DNA from: Brachionus rotundiformis
Taxonomy: Eukaryota; Rotifera; Eurotatoria; Ploima; Brachionidae
Direction of reading: 5' to 3'
Length of the DNA stretch: 64,000 bases
Assembly (NCBI GenBank): GCA_016802295.1
Contig: JAESIW010000210.1
Location: forward strand, 62,001-126,000
Both the position numbers and the translations under genes were made by a program. Of the stretch, positions 19,550 through 27,419 are shown in pieces (positions within the stretch are counted from its first letter, which is position 1; each line of letters starts with the position of its first letter). The notes beneath the pieces were generated by a model. It did not search any database and was not told where the DNA came from. It worked only from the letters and a program-made list of their open reading frames with translations.

Positions 19550-19661
19550 TTTTTGCTATATTTAAAAATTAATAAAGTATTATATATTTTAATAGCTATT
19601 TGGCATAAAAGCAAGTATATAATTACACAATTATAATAATTAGTTGTATGCAATTTATTGT

Positions 19662-19690
19662 TTGACAATGCATTTTAAATTGTGTATCAT
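19662..19690 (+). promoter_or_regulatory. Sigma-70-type promoter P1 upstream of iscR
   Basis: TTGACA at 19662-19667 and TATCAT at 19685-19690 are separated by exactly 17 bases. Transcription would start near 19697, about 200 bases upstream of the iscR start, giving either a long leader or a short separate RNA. It shares TTGACAATG with the second promoter. Confidence 0.6.
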
Positions 19691-19731
19691 ATAAATATAG
19701 TAGGATTTATTAAAGAAGTGTTTTTTGTACT

Positions 19732-19756
19732 AAAACCCGCGTGTTTAAAGTGATTA
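19732..19756 (+). promoter_or_regulatory. Possible type-2-like IscR binding site
   Basis: The 25-base stretch begins AAAACCC and has GTTT at its centre and GTGATTA at the end. Compared with the E. coli type 2 IscR consensus as I remember it, about 21 of 25 positions fit, two of them free positions. It lies between the two promoters, about 37 bases upstream of the second -35 box. The match is by eye and the consensus comes from another bacterial class. Confidence 0.4.
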
Positions 19757-19792
19757 GCAACAATTTAACTGTTACATATTAGTATTAGTAAA

Positions 19793-19821
19793 TTGACAAT
19801 GAACTTAAAAGTAGGTATTAT
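19793..19821 (+). promoter_or_regulatory. Sigma-70-type promoter P2 of the isc operon
   Basis: TTGACA at 19793-19798 and TATTAT at 19816-19821 have a 17-base spacer. The predicted start near 19828 leaves a leader of about 70 bases before the GTG of iscR. Both boxes match consensus well, which makes this the likely main promoter of the isc operon. Confidence 0.65.
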
Positions 19822-19897
19822 TTTTTTATAAGTAATATTTAATTAATATAATATAATATAATTATATAACAACAATATAAATTTGGTATTAAATTAA

Positions 19898-20356
19898 GTG
19901 AAATTAAGTACAAAAACAAAATACGCACTAAGTGCTTTGCTATCTATATATATGGCAAACGAAGAAAAGCGAAAGAAATTAAAAAACAACGAAGAAACTT
20001 TATGTTGCGTTTCTTTAAGTTGTATATCTAGGTACACTAATTTGCCTAGTTCTTATTTAGAGCAACTTTTTATAAAACTAAAAAAAGCTAATTTAATAAG
20101 CTCTACAAAAGGTAACTTAGGTGGCTATGTGCTAACCAAAGATATAAAAGAAATTAGTATTTTAGATGTAATGAACGCCGTGGGCGAAAAAATAGAGATA
20201 GGGTCGCAAAATAGTAAGGGTGCCGTATGTTGCCCAACGCATTTAGTTTGGAACAACCTAGCAAGCACATTGCAAAACTATTTTAAAATGTTTACACTAA
20301 AAGATATAATATCTGGCAATTACTACACCATTAAAGCGGTAAAAGCCAGAGACTAA
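19898..20356 (+). CDS. iscR: Rrf2-family regulator IscR, reduced cluster ligands
   Basis: The 152-residue product starts with GTG and has the winged helix-turn-helix of Rrf2 regulators (KLSTKTKYALSALLSIY near the start, SSYLEQLFIKLKKANLISSTKGNLGGY in the middle). IscR senses [2Fe-2S] status and controls Fe-S biogenesis genes. The ligand region reads VCCPTH: C111, C112 and H115. Classical IscR uses three Cys and one His; only the last Cys (C112) and the His align here, so two of the usual three cysteine positions are missing, although C36, C37, C42 and C111 could contribute. It heads the isc operon, 38 bases before iscS. Confidence 0.88.
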   Translation: MKLSTKTKYALSALLSIYMANEEKRKKLKNNEETLCCVSLSCISRYTNLPSSYLEQLFIKLKKANLISSTKGNLGGYVLTKDIKEISILDVMNAVGEKIEIGSQNSKGAVCCPTHLVWNNLASTLQNYFKMFTLKDIISGNYYTIKAVKARD

Positions 20357-20394
20357 AGTTTAATAATTTTAACAATAAAACCAAGGGTAATACT

Positions 20395-21636
20395 ATGAAA
20401 GTTGAGCTAAAAAAGGCAGAAGGAATGCCAATTTATTTAGACTACCAAGCTACCACGCCAATGGATCCTAGAGTTGCAGAGGCAATGATGCCTTATTTTT
20501 ACGAGCAATTTGGCAATCCGCATTCTCGTAACCACGCATACGGCTGGAGCACAGAAGAAGCAGTAGAGCACGCAAGAAAGCAAATTGCAGACTTAATAGG
20601 GGCAAATAAAAAAGATATTATTTTTACCTCTGGTGCTACCGAATCTATTAACTTAGCACTAAAAGGTGTGCTAGAGTTTTATAAACGCAATGGTAAAGAC
20701 CATTTGGTTATTTCTACCATAGAGCACAAAGCAACTTTAGGAGTTGCCGACTACTTAGAAGAAAACGGCTTTACCGTTACCAGAGTTAAAGTTGGCGTTA
20801 ATGGTGTTATTAATACAGAAGACGTTAAAAACGCTATTACCGAAAAAACCGCTTTGGTTAGCATTATGATGGTAAATAACGAAATTGGTACTATTCAACC
20901 AGTTAAAGAAATTGGCCATTTGTGTAGAGAAAAAGGGGTTTTTTTTCATACCGATGCCGCACAGGCTTTTGCTAAAATGCCTATAGATGTAGAAGATATG
21001 AAAATAGATTTACTAAGTGCTTCTGGCCACAAAGCTTATGGCCCTAAAGGTATTGGTATTTTATATGTACGCAGAAAACCAAGAGTTAGAATTGCCCCAC
21101 AAATGCACGGTGGCGACCAAGAGCGTGGCTTACGCAGTGGTACACTACCTGTGGCTTTATGTGTAGGTTTAGGTAAAGCGGCAGAAATTGCTAAAAACGA
21201 AATGCAAGAAGATATTAAGCGTGTTAGTGCTTTGTTAGATTTATTAAAGCAAAAAATTATGTCTGCTTTAACCAGAGTATATATTAATGGCGATGAAACC
21301 AACAGAATATACACTAACTTAAACATTAGTTTTGCTGGTGTAGAAGGCGAAAGCTTATTAATGGGCTTTAATAAAGATATTGCGGTTTCTTCTGGGTCTG
21401 CTTGTACCTCGGCTTCGTTAGAATCTTCTTATGTATTAAAAGCTTTAGGGGTAGAAGACGAATTAGCGCATACATCTATTAGGTTTGGTATTGGTAGATT
21501 TACCACTGAAAAAGAAATTGAAGAAACAGCAGAACACGTTATTAAAACCGTAAATAAATTACGTGCTATGAGCCCAATTTGGGATTTATTAGAAGCTGGT
21601 GTAGATTTATCTACTATTAAGTGGGCAGAACACTAA
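20395..21636 (+). CDS. iscS: Cysteine desulfurase IscS
   Basis: The 413-residue PLP enzyme shows the Schiff-base lysine in SGHKAYGPKG (K213) and the persulfide-carrying cysteine in SSGSACTSAS (C337). LDYQATTPMDPRV at the N-terminus and HTDAAQAFAK are standard group I desulfurase motifs. It strips sulfur from cysteine and hands it to IscU, and to tRNA thiolation enzymes in many bacteria. Spacing to iscU is 52 bases. The C-terminus (IKWAEH) is complete. Confidence 0.97.
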   Translation: MKVELKKAEGMPIYLDYQATTPMDPRVAEAMMPYFYEQFGNPHSRNHAYGWSTEEAVEHARKQIADLIGANKKDIIFTSGATESINLALKGVLEFYKRNGKDHLVISTIEHKATLGVADYLEENGFTVTRVKVGVNGVINTEDVKNAITEKTALVSIMMVNNEIGTIQPVKEIGHLCREKGVFFHTDAAQAFAKMPIDVEDMKIDLLSASGHKAYGPKGIGILYVRRKPRVRIAPQMHGGDQERGLRSGTLPVALCVGLGKAAEIAKNEMQEDIKRVSALLDLLKQKIMSALTRVYINGDETNRIYTNLNISFAGVEGESLLMGFNKDIAVSSGSACTSASLESSYVLKALGVEDELAHTSIRFGIGRFTTEKEIEETAEHVIKTVNKLRAMSPIWDLLEAGVDLSTIKWAEH

Positions 21637-21688
21637 AATTTGCTAAAACTAAATTATTATTTATTAAATTTATTATCAGGAGATAAAA

Positions 21689-22078
21689 ATGGCTTACAGT
21701 AAAAAAGTTATTGATCATTACGAAAACCCAAGAAACGTTGGTACGCTTGATGATACTAAAAAAAATGTAGCTACCGCAATTGTTGGGGCACCAGCTTGTG
21801 GCGATGTTATGAAGCTACAAATTGAAATAGACCAAGCTACTAACACAATTGTAGACGCTAAGTTTAAAACATTTGGTTGTGGTTCGGCTATTGCTTCTAG
21901 TTCTTTAATTACCGAAATTTTAAAAGGTAAATCTTTAGAAGAAGCAAAGCAAGTAACCAACCAACAAATTGTAGATGAGTTAGAGTTGCCTCCGGTTAAA
22001 ATTCATTGCTCTATTTTAGCAGAAGAAGCCGTGCAAGCAGCACTAGAAAATTACTACGAAAAGCAACAAACAAACTAA
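21689..22078 (+). CDS. iscU: Fe-S scaffold protein IscU
   Basis: The 129-residue scaffold has the three cluster cysteines C37, C64 and C107, with D39 and H106, and the HscA-recognition motif LPPVK at residues 100-104. Clusters are built here from IscS sulfur and passed on through HscA/HscB. An AGGAGA Shine-Dalgarno sits about 5 bases before the ATG. iscA begins 9 bases downstream, which indicates one transcript. Confidence 0.97.
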   Translation: MAYSKKVIDHYENPRNVGTLDDTKKNVATAIVGAPACGDVMKLQIEIDQATNTIVDAKFKTFGCGSAIASSSLITEILKGKSLEEAKQVTNQQIVDELELPPVKIHCSILAEEAVQAALENYYEKQQTN

Positions 22079-22087
22079 GGTTTTGTT

Positions 22088-22426
22088 ATGGCCAGACCGA
22101 AAATAGTTAATTTAACTGATAACGCTAAAGCTAAAATTGTAGACTTTATACAATCTATGCCAACTAAACCAATTGGTTTACGCATAAGCTTAAAAACCAA
22201 GGGGTGTTCTGGCTTGGCGTGGAATTTAGATTTAGTTAAAGAAACTAGTAAGTTTGATGAAATTGTTGATTTTGAAGAGTTTAAAGTCTTTGTAGACCCT
22301 AAAGCAGTAATGTATGTTTTAGGGGCTACTGTAGACTACGTAAAAAATGAGCTAGAAGAAGGTTTTGAATTTTCTAACCCTAACGAAAAAAGTAAATGCG
22401 GGTGTGGAGAGTCGTTTAAAGTGTAA
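22088..22426 (+). CDS. iscA: A-type Fe-S carrier IscA
   Basis: The 112-residue protein has the A-type carrier cysteines: C40 in KTKGCSGLAW and the C-terminal CGC pair (C104, C106) in KCGCGESF. It binds iron or [4Fe-4S] clusters and delivers them to apoproteins. Position after iscU fits the canonical isc order. A 67-base gap separates it from the lipoprotein gene. Confidence 0.94.
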   Translation: MARPKIVNLTDNAKAKIVDFIQSMPTKPIGLRISLKTKGCSGLAWNLDLVKETSKFDEIVDFEEFKVFVDPKAVMYVLGATVDYVKNELEEGFEFSNPNEKSKCGCGESFKV

Positions 22427-22493
22427 AAATTAGTACTTTAGCTATTTTTAGCTTGTTAAGTATTTTATTATAAAACAAAAAGTAAGCAGTGTA

Positions 22494-23336
22494 ATGTTAA
22501 AAATAAAAAAAATTATATTATTAGTGGTTTTAATAGGTTTAGCTTCGTGCGCTGGGTTAGATTTTACTAAAAAAGAACTAGCAAGCATAAATAAAGTTGG
22601 TGTGGTTAATGTAATGCCTACACAAGTGCCAGTTATTAGTTACGAAAATAAAGTTACTTTTAGGGGTATTTTTTCTACCAATAAAACTGAAGTTAAAGAT
22701 GTAAAAAAAGTAGATTTTACTTACAATATAGCCCAAAATTTAACCAATAGTTTAGCCAAAAAGGGCAATATAACCGCAGTAGATGTGCCTTTAAATAATA
22801 CGCCAGAAAATTTAACCAGTTTATTAGCTAAATCGGTTACGCATAATGGCAACAAAGAAAAAGGTTTGTTTGGCTTGTTTTCTAGCAAGCAAACCAACGC
22901 AGTTACAGATATTATAGCAATGGTAAAAAGCAATACAAATACTAACAATGTACCAGATACATTGGTGTTTGTAGTACCTACTTACTTACCTAGTAATTTA
23001 ACTGTTAACACTGGTTGGCTTTCTCTTTTAAGCGATTATAAACTAACTGGTAAGATTTACGATGCTGTAAAGGCGTTTCCTAATATAAAAGAAACGCAAA
23101 AAGGTATTAATATACTTTTACAAACAATAGAAGGCTATGAAAACAATATTTATGTTTGTTTGTCTTCTATAAATTTTTATGTTGTAGATGTTGCTTCTAA
23201 AACTGTTAGAAATTATTTTACTATGGATGTTGGCGGCCAAAGAGTAACAGATATTAACAACGCTAACGAAATAGTACAAACTTGTAACATTAATGTTAAA
23301 GATTCTACAAATAAATTAGTAGAATTTGTTTTTTAA
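22494..23336 (+). CDS. Putative lipoprotein of unknown function inside isc operon
   Basis: I do not recognise this 280-residue protein. Its N-terminus has Lys residues, a hydrophobic stretch and a lipobox LASC with Cys19, so it is very likely a lipidated envelope protein. The mature part is beta/alpha-like with many Asn and Thr, has a repeated motif of short strands, and only two further cysteines near the C-terminus (in YVCLSS and TCNINV). It lies between iscA and hscB, same strand, 67 and 47 bases from its neighbours. A role in envelope homeostasis is as plausible as any link with Fe-S assembly. Confidence 0.6.
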   Translation: MLKIKKIILLVVLIGLASCAGLDFTKKELASINKVGVVNVMPTQVPVISYENKVTFRGIFSTNKTEVKDVKKVDFTYNIAQNLTNSLAKKGNITAVDVPLNNTPENLTSLLAKSVTHNGNKEKGLFGLFSSKQTNAVTDIIAMVKSNTNTNNVPDTLVFVVPTYLPSNLTVNTGWLSLLSDYKLTGKIYDAVKAFPNIKETQKGINILLQTIEGYENNIYVCLSSINFYVVDVASKTVRNYFTMDVGGQRVTDINNANEIVQTCNINVKDSTNKLVEFVF

Positions 23337-23383
23337 GCAAACATATTAAAATATTAAAATTAATAAAATAGTTAAAATAATTT

Positions 23384-24001
23384 ATGAAAAACCTAACCTG
23401 TATAGCTTGTAACAACAATTTTAACATTACAATTAGCAATGGTTTTGTGTGTTCTGTTTGTAAATATTTAAACCCGCTATCGGCTGGTGAAATAGATAGT
23501 TTGCAAGGCATAAATTATTTTAACTACTTATTTTTGCCGGTTAATTCTGTTGTAAATTTAGATACTTTAGAAACTAATTTTTTACAATTAATGCAGGTTT
23601 ATCATCCAGATAAACACGTGGCAAAAAATACCGACCAACACCTAATTGCCTTGCAACACACCAATTATTTAAACACCGCTTATACTACGCTACAAAACTT
23701 TATGCAAATTTTTATATATTATTATAAATTGCACAACGGCGTAGATATTTTAAGCGAACAAGATACGGCTTCTAAAACAATGGCTATGGAGTTTTTTGAT
23801 TTGTACGAAGTAATGGATGAAGTTACCACAACAGAGCAAAAAAATCAATTTATTAAAATGGTTAATGCCAGATGGCAAGAAGTACAAAAGCTACTTTTAA
23901 GCAAACCCATAACCAATACTGCAGAAGTTAAAAATGTTTTTTTTAAATTAAAATATGTAAACACTATTTTACAAAAAGCTAAAAATTTAGTAGTAACCTA
24001 A
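23384..24001 (+). CDS. hscB: Fe-S co-chaperone HscB with N-terminal tetracysteine domain
   Basis: The 205-residue J-protein has HPD (74-76) in QVYHPDKH and a C-terminal helical domain that binds IscU in the family. Unusually for a bacterial HscB, the N-terminus carries two CxxC pairs (C6/C9 and C23/C26), followed by a LNPL linker. This resembles the zinc-binding N-terminal domain of eukaryotic mitochondrial HSCB. It stimulates HscA ATPase and delivers IscU. It lies directly upstream of hscA, 40 bases apart. Confidence 0.92.
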   Translation: MKNLTCIACNNNFNITISNGFVCSVCKYLNPLSAGEIDSLQGINYFNYLFLPVNSVVNLDTLETNFLQLMQVYHPDKHVAKNTDQHLIALQHTNYLNTAYTTLQNFMQIFIYYYKLHNGVDILSEQDTASKTMAMEFFDLYEVMDEVTTTEQKNQFIKMVNARWQEVQKLLLSKPITNTAEVKNVFFKLKYVNTILQKAKNLVVT

Positions 24002-24041
24002 TAATTTAACCATAAGTTAACTTAAAAAACTAAGGAAAAAT

Positions 24042-25913
24042 ATGCTTTTACAAATAAACACTGGCTTAAAAGAAGAAACCAAACCAGAAGATAACGTAGC
24101 AATTGGTATAGACCTTGGTACAACCAATTGTGTTGTAACTTACTTTAGCAACAACAAATTGCAAATTATACCTATAGATACTGCCAATAACACAACAAGT
24201 AACTTATTGCCTTCGGTAGTTAAATACTTGCAAGGTGGGCAAGTTTTGGTGGGCAATAACGCTATACAAAACAATAGTGCTGGTGTGGTTATATCTTCGG
24301 TAAAGCGTTTTATGGGTGCAAATACTAGCCAAGCGGTTGCACAACAATCTAACATGCCTATTGTAGAAAACACGCAAAATCAACACAATGCAGTGCATTT
24401 TAATGTGGGCAAAACTAATGTTAGTGCGGTGGAGGTTTCTGCAGAAATTTTAAAATTTATAAAAAAACAAGCAGAAGACTTTATTAAATTACCCGTAAGC
24501 AAGGCTGTTATTACCGTGCCGGCCTATTTTAACGAAAATCAACGTAATGCAACTAAAATTGCAGCTAATTCTGCAGGGTTACAGGTGTTACGCCTAGTTA
24601 ACGAACCCACAGCAGCAGCACTAGCCTACGGTTTAGATGAAAATATTACAGGAACCTACTTAATTTACGATTTAGGCGGTGGAACCTTTGATGTTTCTGT
24701 ACTAAAATTACAAAAAGGAATTTTTAAAGTTTTAGCCACAGGTGGCGATACCTTTTTAGGTGGAGATGACGTAGATACCGCAATAGTTAAAGATATTGTA
24801 AGCGTTAATAATTTAAGCAACTTAAGTAAAGATAATTTACAATATTTGCAAAACATAGCAAAAACCTGCAAACACAATGTAACCAACGGTAATTACAGCA
24901 CTACTTTTAACATTAATAACAATAGCTATAATTATACGTTAACTAAACAGCATTTTACCCAATTGGTTAGCCCAATTATTAACAAAACAATAAATATTTT
25001 GCAAAACGTGCTTGCAGATGCCAATATAACAGATTATAACCAAATAAAAGGTGTGGTATTGGTTGGTGGTTCTACCAGAATGTTAGGCTTGCAAAGTGCA
25101 TTACAAAATATATTTACTAATACGCCAGTTTTTTGTTCGCTTAATCCAGATGAAGTAGTGGCAGTAGGTGCGGGGCATTTAGCGGCGGTGTTAAGTGGCG
25201 TTAAACAAGACAGCGTGTTGTTGGATATTACGCCGTTATCTTTAGGTATTGAAATTAACGATGGTTTGTTTGAAAAAATTATTCATCGTAATTCGTTAAT
25301 TCCTGTAGAAAAATGGCAAGAATTTACAACTTCTAAAGACAACCAAACTGCTATTAGTATTAATGTTTTACAAGGAGAGCGAGAATTAGTAGAAGACGTA
25401 CAAAGTTTAGGTAAATTTACTTTAAGAGGGATTCCTGCATTACAGGCCGGTATGGCAAAAGTACGAGTTACCTTTAAATTAGATATGGACGGCCTACTTA
25501 CCGTGCAAGCACAAGAAATGCTAAGTGGTATTAAACAAACCATAGAAGTAAAGCCACATGTAGGTTTATCTACCGCACAAATGCGTAGTATTATAGAAGA
25601 AAGCCTAGAAAAAGGGCAAGAAGATATAAAAAAACGCTTGCTTAAAGAAAGCATTGCCAACGCCAATGCGTTAGTGGTTTCTTTGCAAGATGCTATTAAA
25701 GTAGACGCCAACTTGCTTATAGATAACGAACTACAAACTATACAAAATTTATTTGTTTTAATTAACAAAGCAGTTGCACTTAATAACCGAGAAGAAATTG
25801 AAGAACATTGTAGAAAATTAATAGGGGTTTCTAAAGAATTTACCGAACGCCGTATTAACCAAAATTTTAAAAAATCTTTTGCCGGAGTAAATCTTAAAGA
25901 TATAAAACAATAA
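24042..25913 (+). CDS. hscA: Fe-S assembly Hsp70 chaperone HscA
   Basis: The 623-residue chaperone shows the actin-like ATPase motifs GIDLGTTNCVV (phosphate 1), YDLGGGTFDVSVLK (phosphate 2) and GVVLVGGSTRM (adenosine), then a substrate-binding domain beginning near DITPLSLGIEI. It binds the LPPVK motif of IscU to promote cluster transfer. Position after hscB and length slightly above 610 fit HscA rather than DnaK. An AAGGA Shine-Dalgarno precedes the ATG. A hairpin follows the stop. Confidence 0.95.
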   Translation: MLLQINTGLKEETKPEDNVAIGIDLGTTNCVVTYFSNNKLQIIPIDTANNTTSNLLPSVVKYLQGGQVLVGNNAIQNNSAGVVISSVKRFMGANTSQAVAQQSNMPIVENTQNQHNAVHFNVGKTNVSAVEVSAEILKFIKKQAEDFIKLPVSKAVITVPAYFNENQRNATKIAANSAGLQVLRLVNEPTAAALAYGLDENITGTYLIYDLGGGTFDVSVLKLQKGIFKVLATGGDTFLGGDDVDTAIVKDIVSVNNLSNLSKDNLQYLQNIAKTCKHNVTNGNYSTTFNINNNSYNYTLTKQHFTQLVSPIINKTINILQNVLADANITDYNQIKGVVLVGGSTRMLGLQSALQNIFTNTPVFCSLNPDEVVAVGAGHLAAVLSGVKQDSVLLDITPLSLGIEINDGLFEKIIHRNSLIPVEKWQEFTTSKDNQTAISINVLQGERELVEDVQSLGKFTLRGIPALQAGMAKVRVTFKLDMDGLLTVQAQEMLSGIKQTIEVKPHVGLSTAQMRSIIEESLEKGQEDIKKRLLKESIANANALVVSLQDAIKVDANLLIDNELQTIQNLFVLINKAVALNNREEIEEHCRKLIGVSKEFTERRINQNFKKSFAGVNLKDIKQ

Positions 25914-25923
25914 ATTTAACTAA

Positions 25924-25977
25924 TTTTATAAAAAACAAGCTATAATATGTTTGTATGTTTTTTATAAAAATTTTTTT
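25924..25977 (+). terminator. Hairpin terminator or attenuator between hscA and fdx
   Basis: A perfect 14-base inverted repeat (25924-25937 and 25956-25969) with an 18-base loop is followed by a T-run at 25971-25977. The stem is AT-only, so strength is moderate. It would uncouple fdx-iscX from the upstream isc genes or reduce read-through. Confidence 0.55.
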
Positions 25978-26018
25978 ATTATAAAAATATTATTAATTTA
26001 AATATGGAGTGTGTTATT

Positions 26019-26348
26019 ATGCCTAAAGTTTTTTTTGTTACAGCCGATAATGAAAAAGTAGAAGTAGATGTAAAAGAAGGAACAACCGTGTTAGAGGCGG
26101 CTCATAGCAACGGTATTGCCCTTGAAGGTGCTTGCGAAGGTTCGTTGGCTTGTTCTACTTGCCACGTAATTTTAGAAGAAAACTATTACAGTAAATTAGA
26201 AGAACCAAGCGAAGACGAAGAAGATATGTTAGATATGGCTTTTGGCTTAACTACTACTTCTAGATTAGGTTGCCAAGTTAGTATTACTAAAGATTTAGAG
26301 GGTGCTACTTTTAAAATACCTAGCAAAACTCGTAACACTAAAGTTTAA
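26019..26348 (+). CDS. fdx: Isc-type [2Fe-2S] ferredoxin
   Basis: The 109-residue ferredoxin has the adrenodoxin/Isc pattern of cysteines (GACEGSLACSTCHV and later LGCQV), with DMLDMAFGLT in between. It supplies electrons for cluster assembly on IscU. An upstream in-frame ATG at 26004 is disfavoured because it contains the Shine-Dalgarno GGAG (26006-26009), which is 9 bases before the ATG at 26019. iscX follows after 33 bases. Confidence 0.93.
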   Translation: MPKVFFVTADNEKVEVDVKEGTTVLEAAHSNGIALEGACEGSLACSTCHVILEENYYSKLEEPSEDEEDMLDMAFGLTTTSRLGCQVSITKDLEGATFKIPSKTRNTKV

Positions 26349-26381
26349 TTAAAAACATTAAAAAATACGGAGCCACTAACC

Positions 26382-26594
26382 ATGAGTAACGGCAAATTAA
26401 AATGGAAAAACGTATACGATATTGTATACGATTTAGAAGACAAATATGCAGATGTGGATATTTTAAAGTTATCTTTTACTAAATTGCACGAAATGATTAC
26501 CACATTAGAAAATTTTGATGACGATAAAGAAGCCAGTAGCGAAGGTATTTTAGAGACTATTCAAATGGCTTGGATAGAAGAGAGAGAAGACTAA
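26382..26594 (+). CDS. iscX: Fe-S assembly accessory protein IscX
   Basis: The 70-residue acidic protein starts with LKWKNVYDIVYDLEDKY and ends with ETIQMAWIEERED, matching the small IscX/YfhJ family (usually 65-70 residues). IscX binds IscS and iron and tunes desulfurase activity. Its gene is last in the isc operon, and the stop TAA (26592-26594) directly abuts the GTG start of mlaE, so translation of mlaE may be coupled to it. Confidence 0.93.
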   Translation: MSNGKLKWKNVYDIVYDLEDKYADVDILKLSFTKLHEMITTLENFDDDKEASSEGILETIQMAWIEERED

Positions 26595-27383
26595 GTGCTA
26601 AACTTTTTGTTAAATAATTGCTACATTGTTGGCAAATACACTTTAATGGGGTTATCTAACATTGGGCAAAGGGTATTGTTTATATTTTTTGCTATATTTA
26701 GTTTTTTTAAACCACCGTTTTATTTAAATGTATTTGCCAAACAATTGCTAGAAATTGCTTTTTTTTCGTTACCATTAGTGGCGTTAACATCTATTTTTAG
26801 TGGTATGGTGTTGGCTTTGCAAAGCTATATTGGTTTTGCTAGGTTTTCGGCCGAAGGAGCAATTGCCAATGTGGTTGCAATATCCATAACCAGAGAGCTA
26901 GGGCCAGTGCTAACCGCATTAATGGTTGCGGGCAGGGTTTCTGGTGCTATGGCGTCTGAAATTGCCACTATGCGAGTAGGGGAGCAAATAGATGCTTTGT
27001 ATACAATGTCGGTTAATAGTATTAAGTTTTTAATTTCGCCCCGTATTATTGCGGCAATTATTGCTTTGCCTATTTTAGTACTTTTTAGCGATATACTAGG
27101 CATAATGGGCGGTTATTTAGTGGCGGTGTTAAAGTTAGGCTTTATTCCGCAAATTTATATTAAAACATCTATAGAAGTTTTGCAAGCTTGGGATGTAATA
27201 TCTGGCTTAATAAAAGGGGCAGTGTTTGGTTTAATTATTGCCGCTATGGGCTGTTTTTACGGCTTTTATTCTACCAAAGGTGCCAGTGGCGTAGGTAAAG
27301 CTACTACGCTTGGGGTTGTAAGTTCGTGCGTATTAATTTTTGTGTTTGATTACGTACTAACCGTAATGTTTTTTAATAGTTAA
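26595..27383 (+). CDS. mlaE: Phospholipid ABC transporter permease MlaE
   Basis: The 262-residue polytopic protein has the MlaE signature ITRELGPVLTALMVAGRVSGAMASEIATMRVGEQIDAL (described here by its pieces REL-GP, AGR and EIATMRV at about residues 95-130) and five or so membrane helices. It is the permease of the inner-membrane Mla complex that moves phospholipids between membranes. The start codon is GTG, immediately after the iscX stop. mlaF follows after 36 bases; mlaC is encoded at 32926, and no mlaD is visible in the window. Confidence 0.9.
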   Translation: MLNFLLNNCYIVGKYTLMGLSNIGQRVLFIFFAIFSFFKPPFYLNVFAKQLLEIAFFSLPLVALTSIFSGMVLALQSYIGFARFSAEGAIANVVAISITRELGPVLTALMVAGRVSGAMASEIATMRVGEQIDALYTMSVNSIKFLISPRIIAAIIALPILVLFSDILGIMGGYLVAVLKLGFIPQIYIKTSIEVLQAWDVISGLIKGAVFGLIIAAMGCFYGFYSTKGASGVGKATTLGVVSSCVLIFVFDYVLTVMFFNS

Positions 27384-27419
27384 GCTTTTATGCTTTTTAA
27401 ACAATAATTTAATAGTAAT

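Noticed and set aside
25283..25768. Minus-strand frame of 161 codons within hscA
   Set aside because: Antisense shadow of a strongly conserved chaperone gene; Ser/Cys/Ile-rich with no motif.
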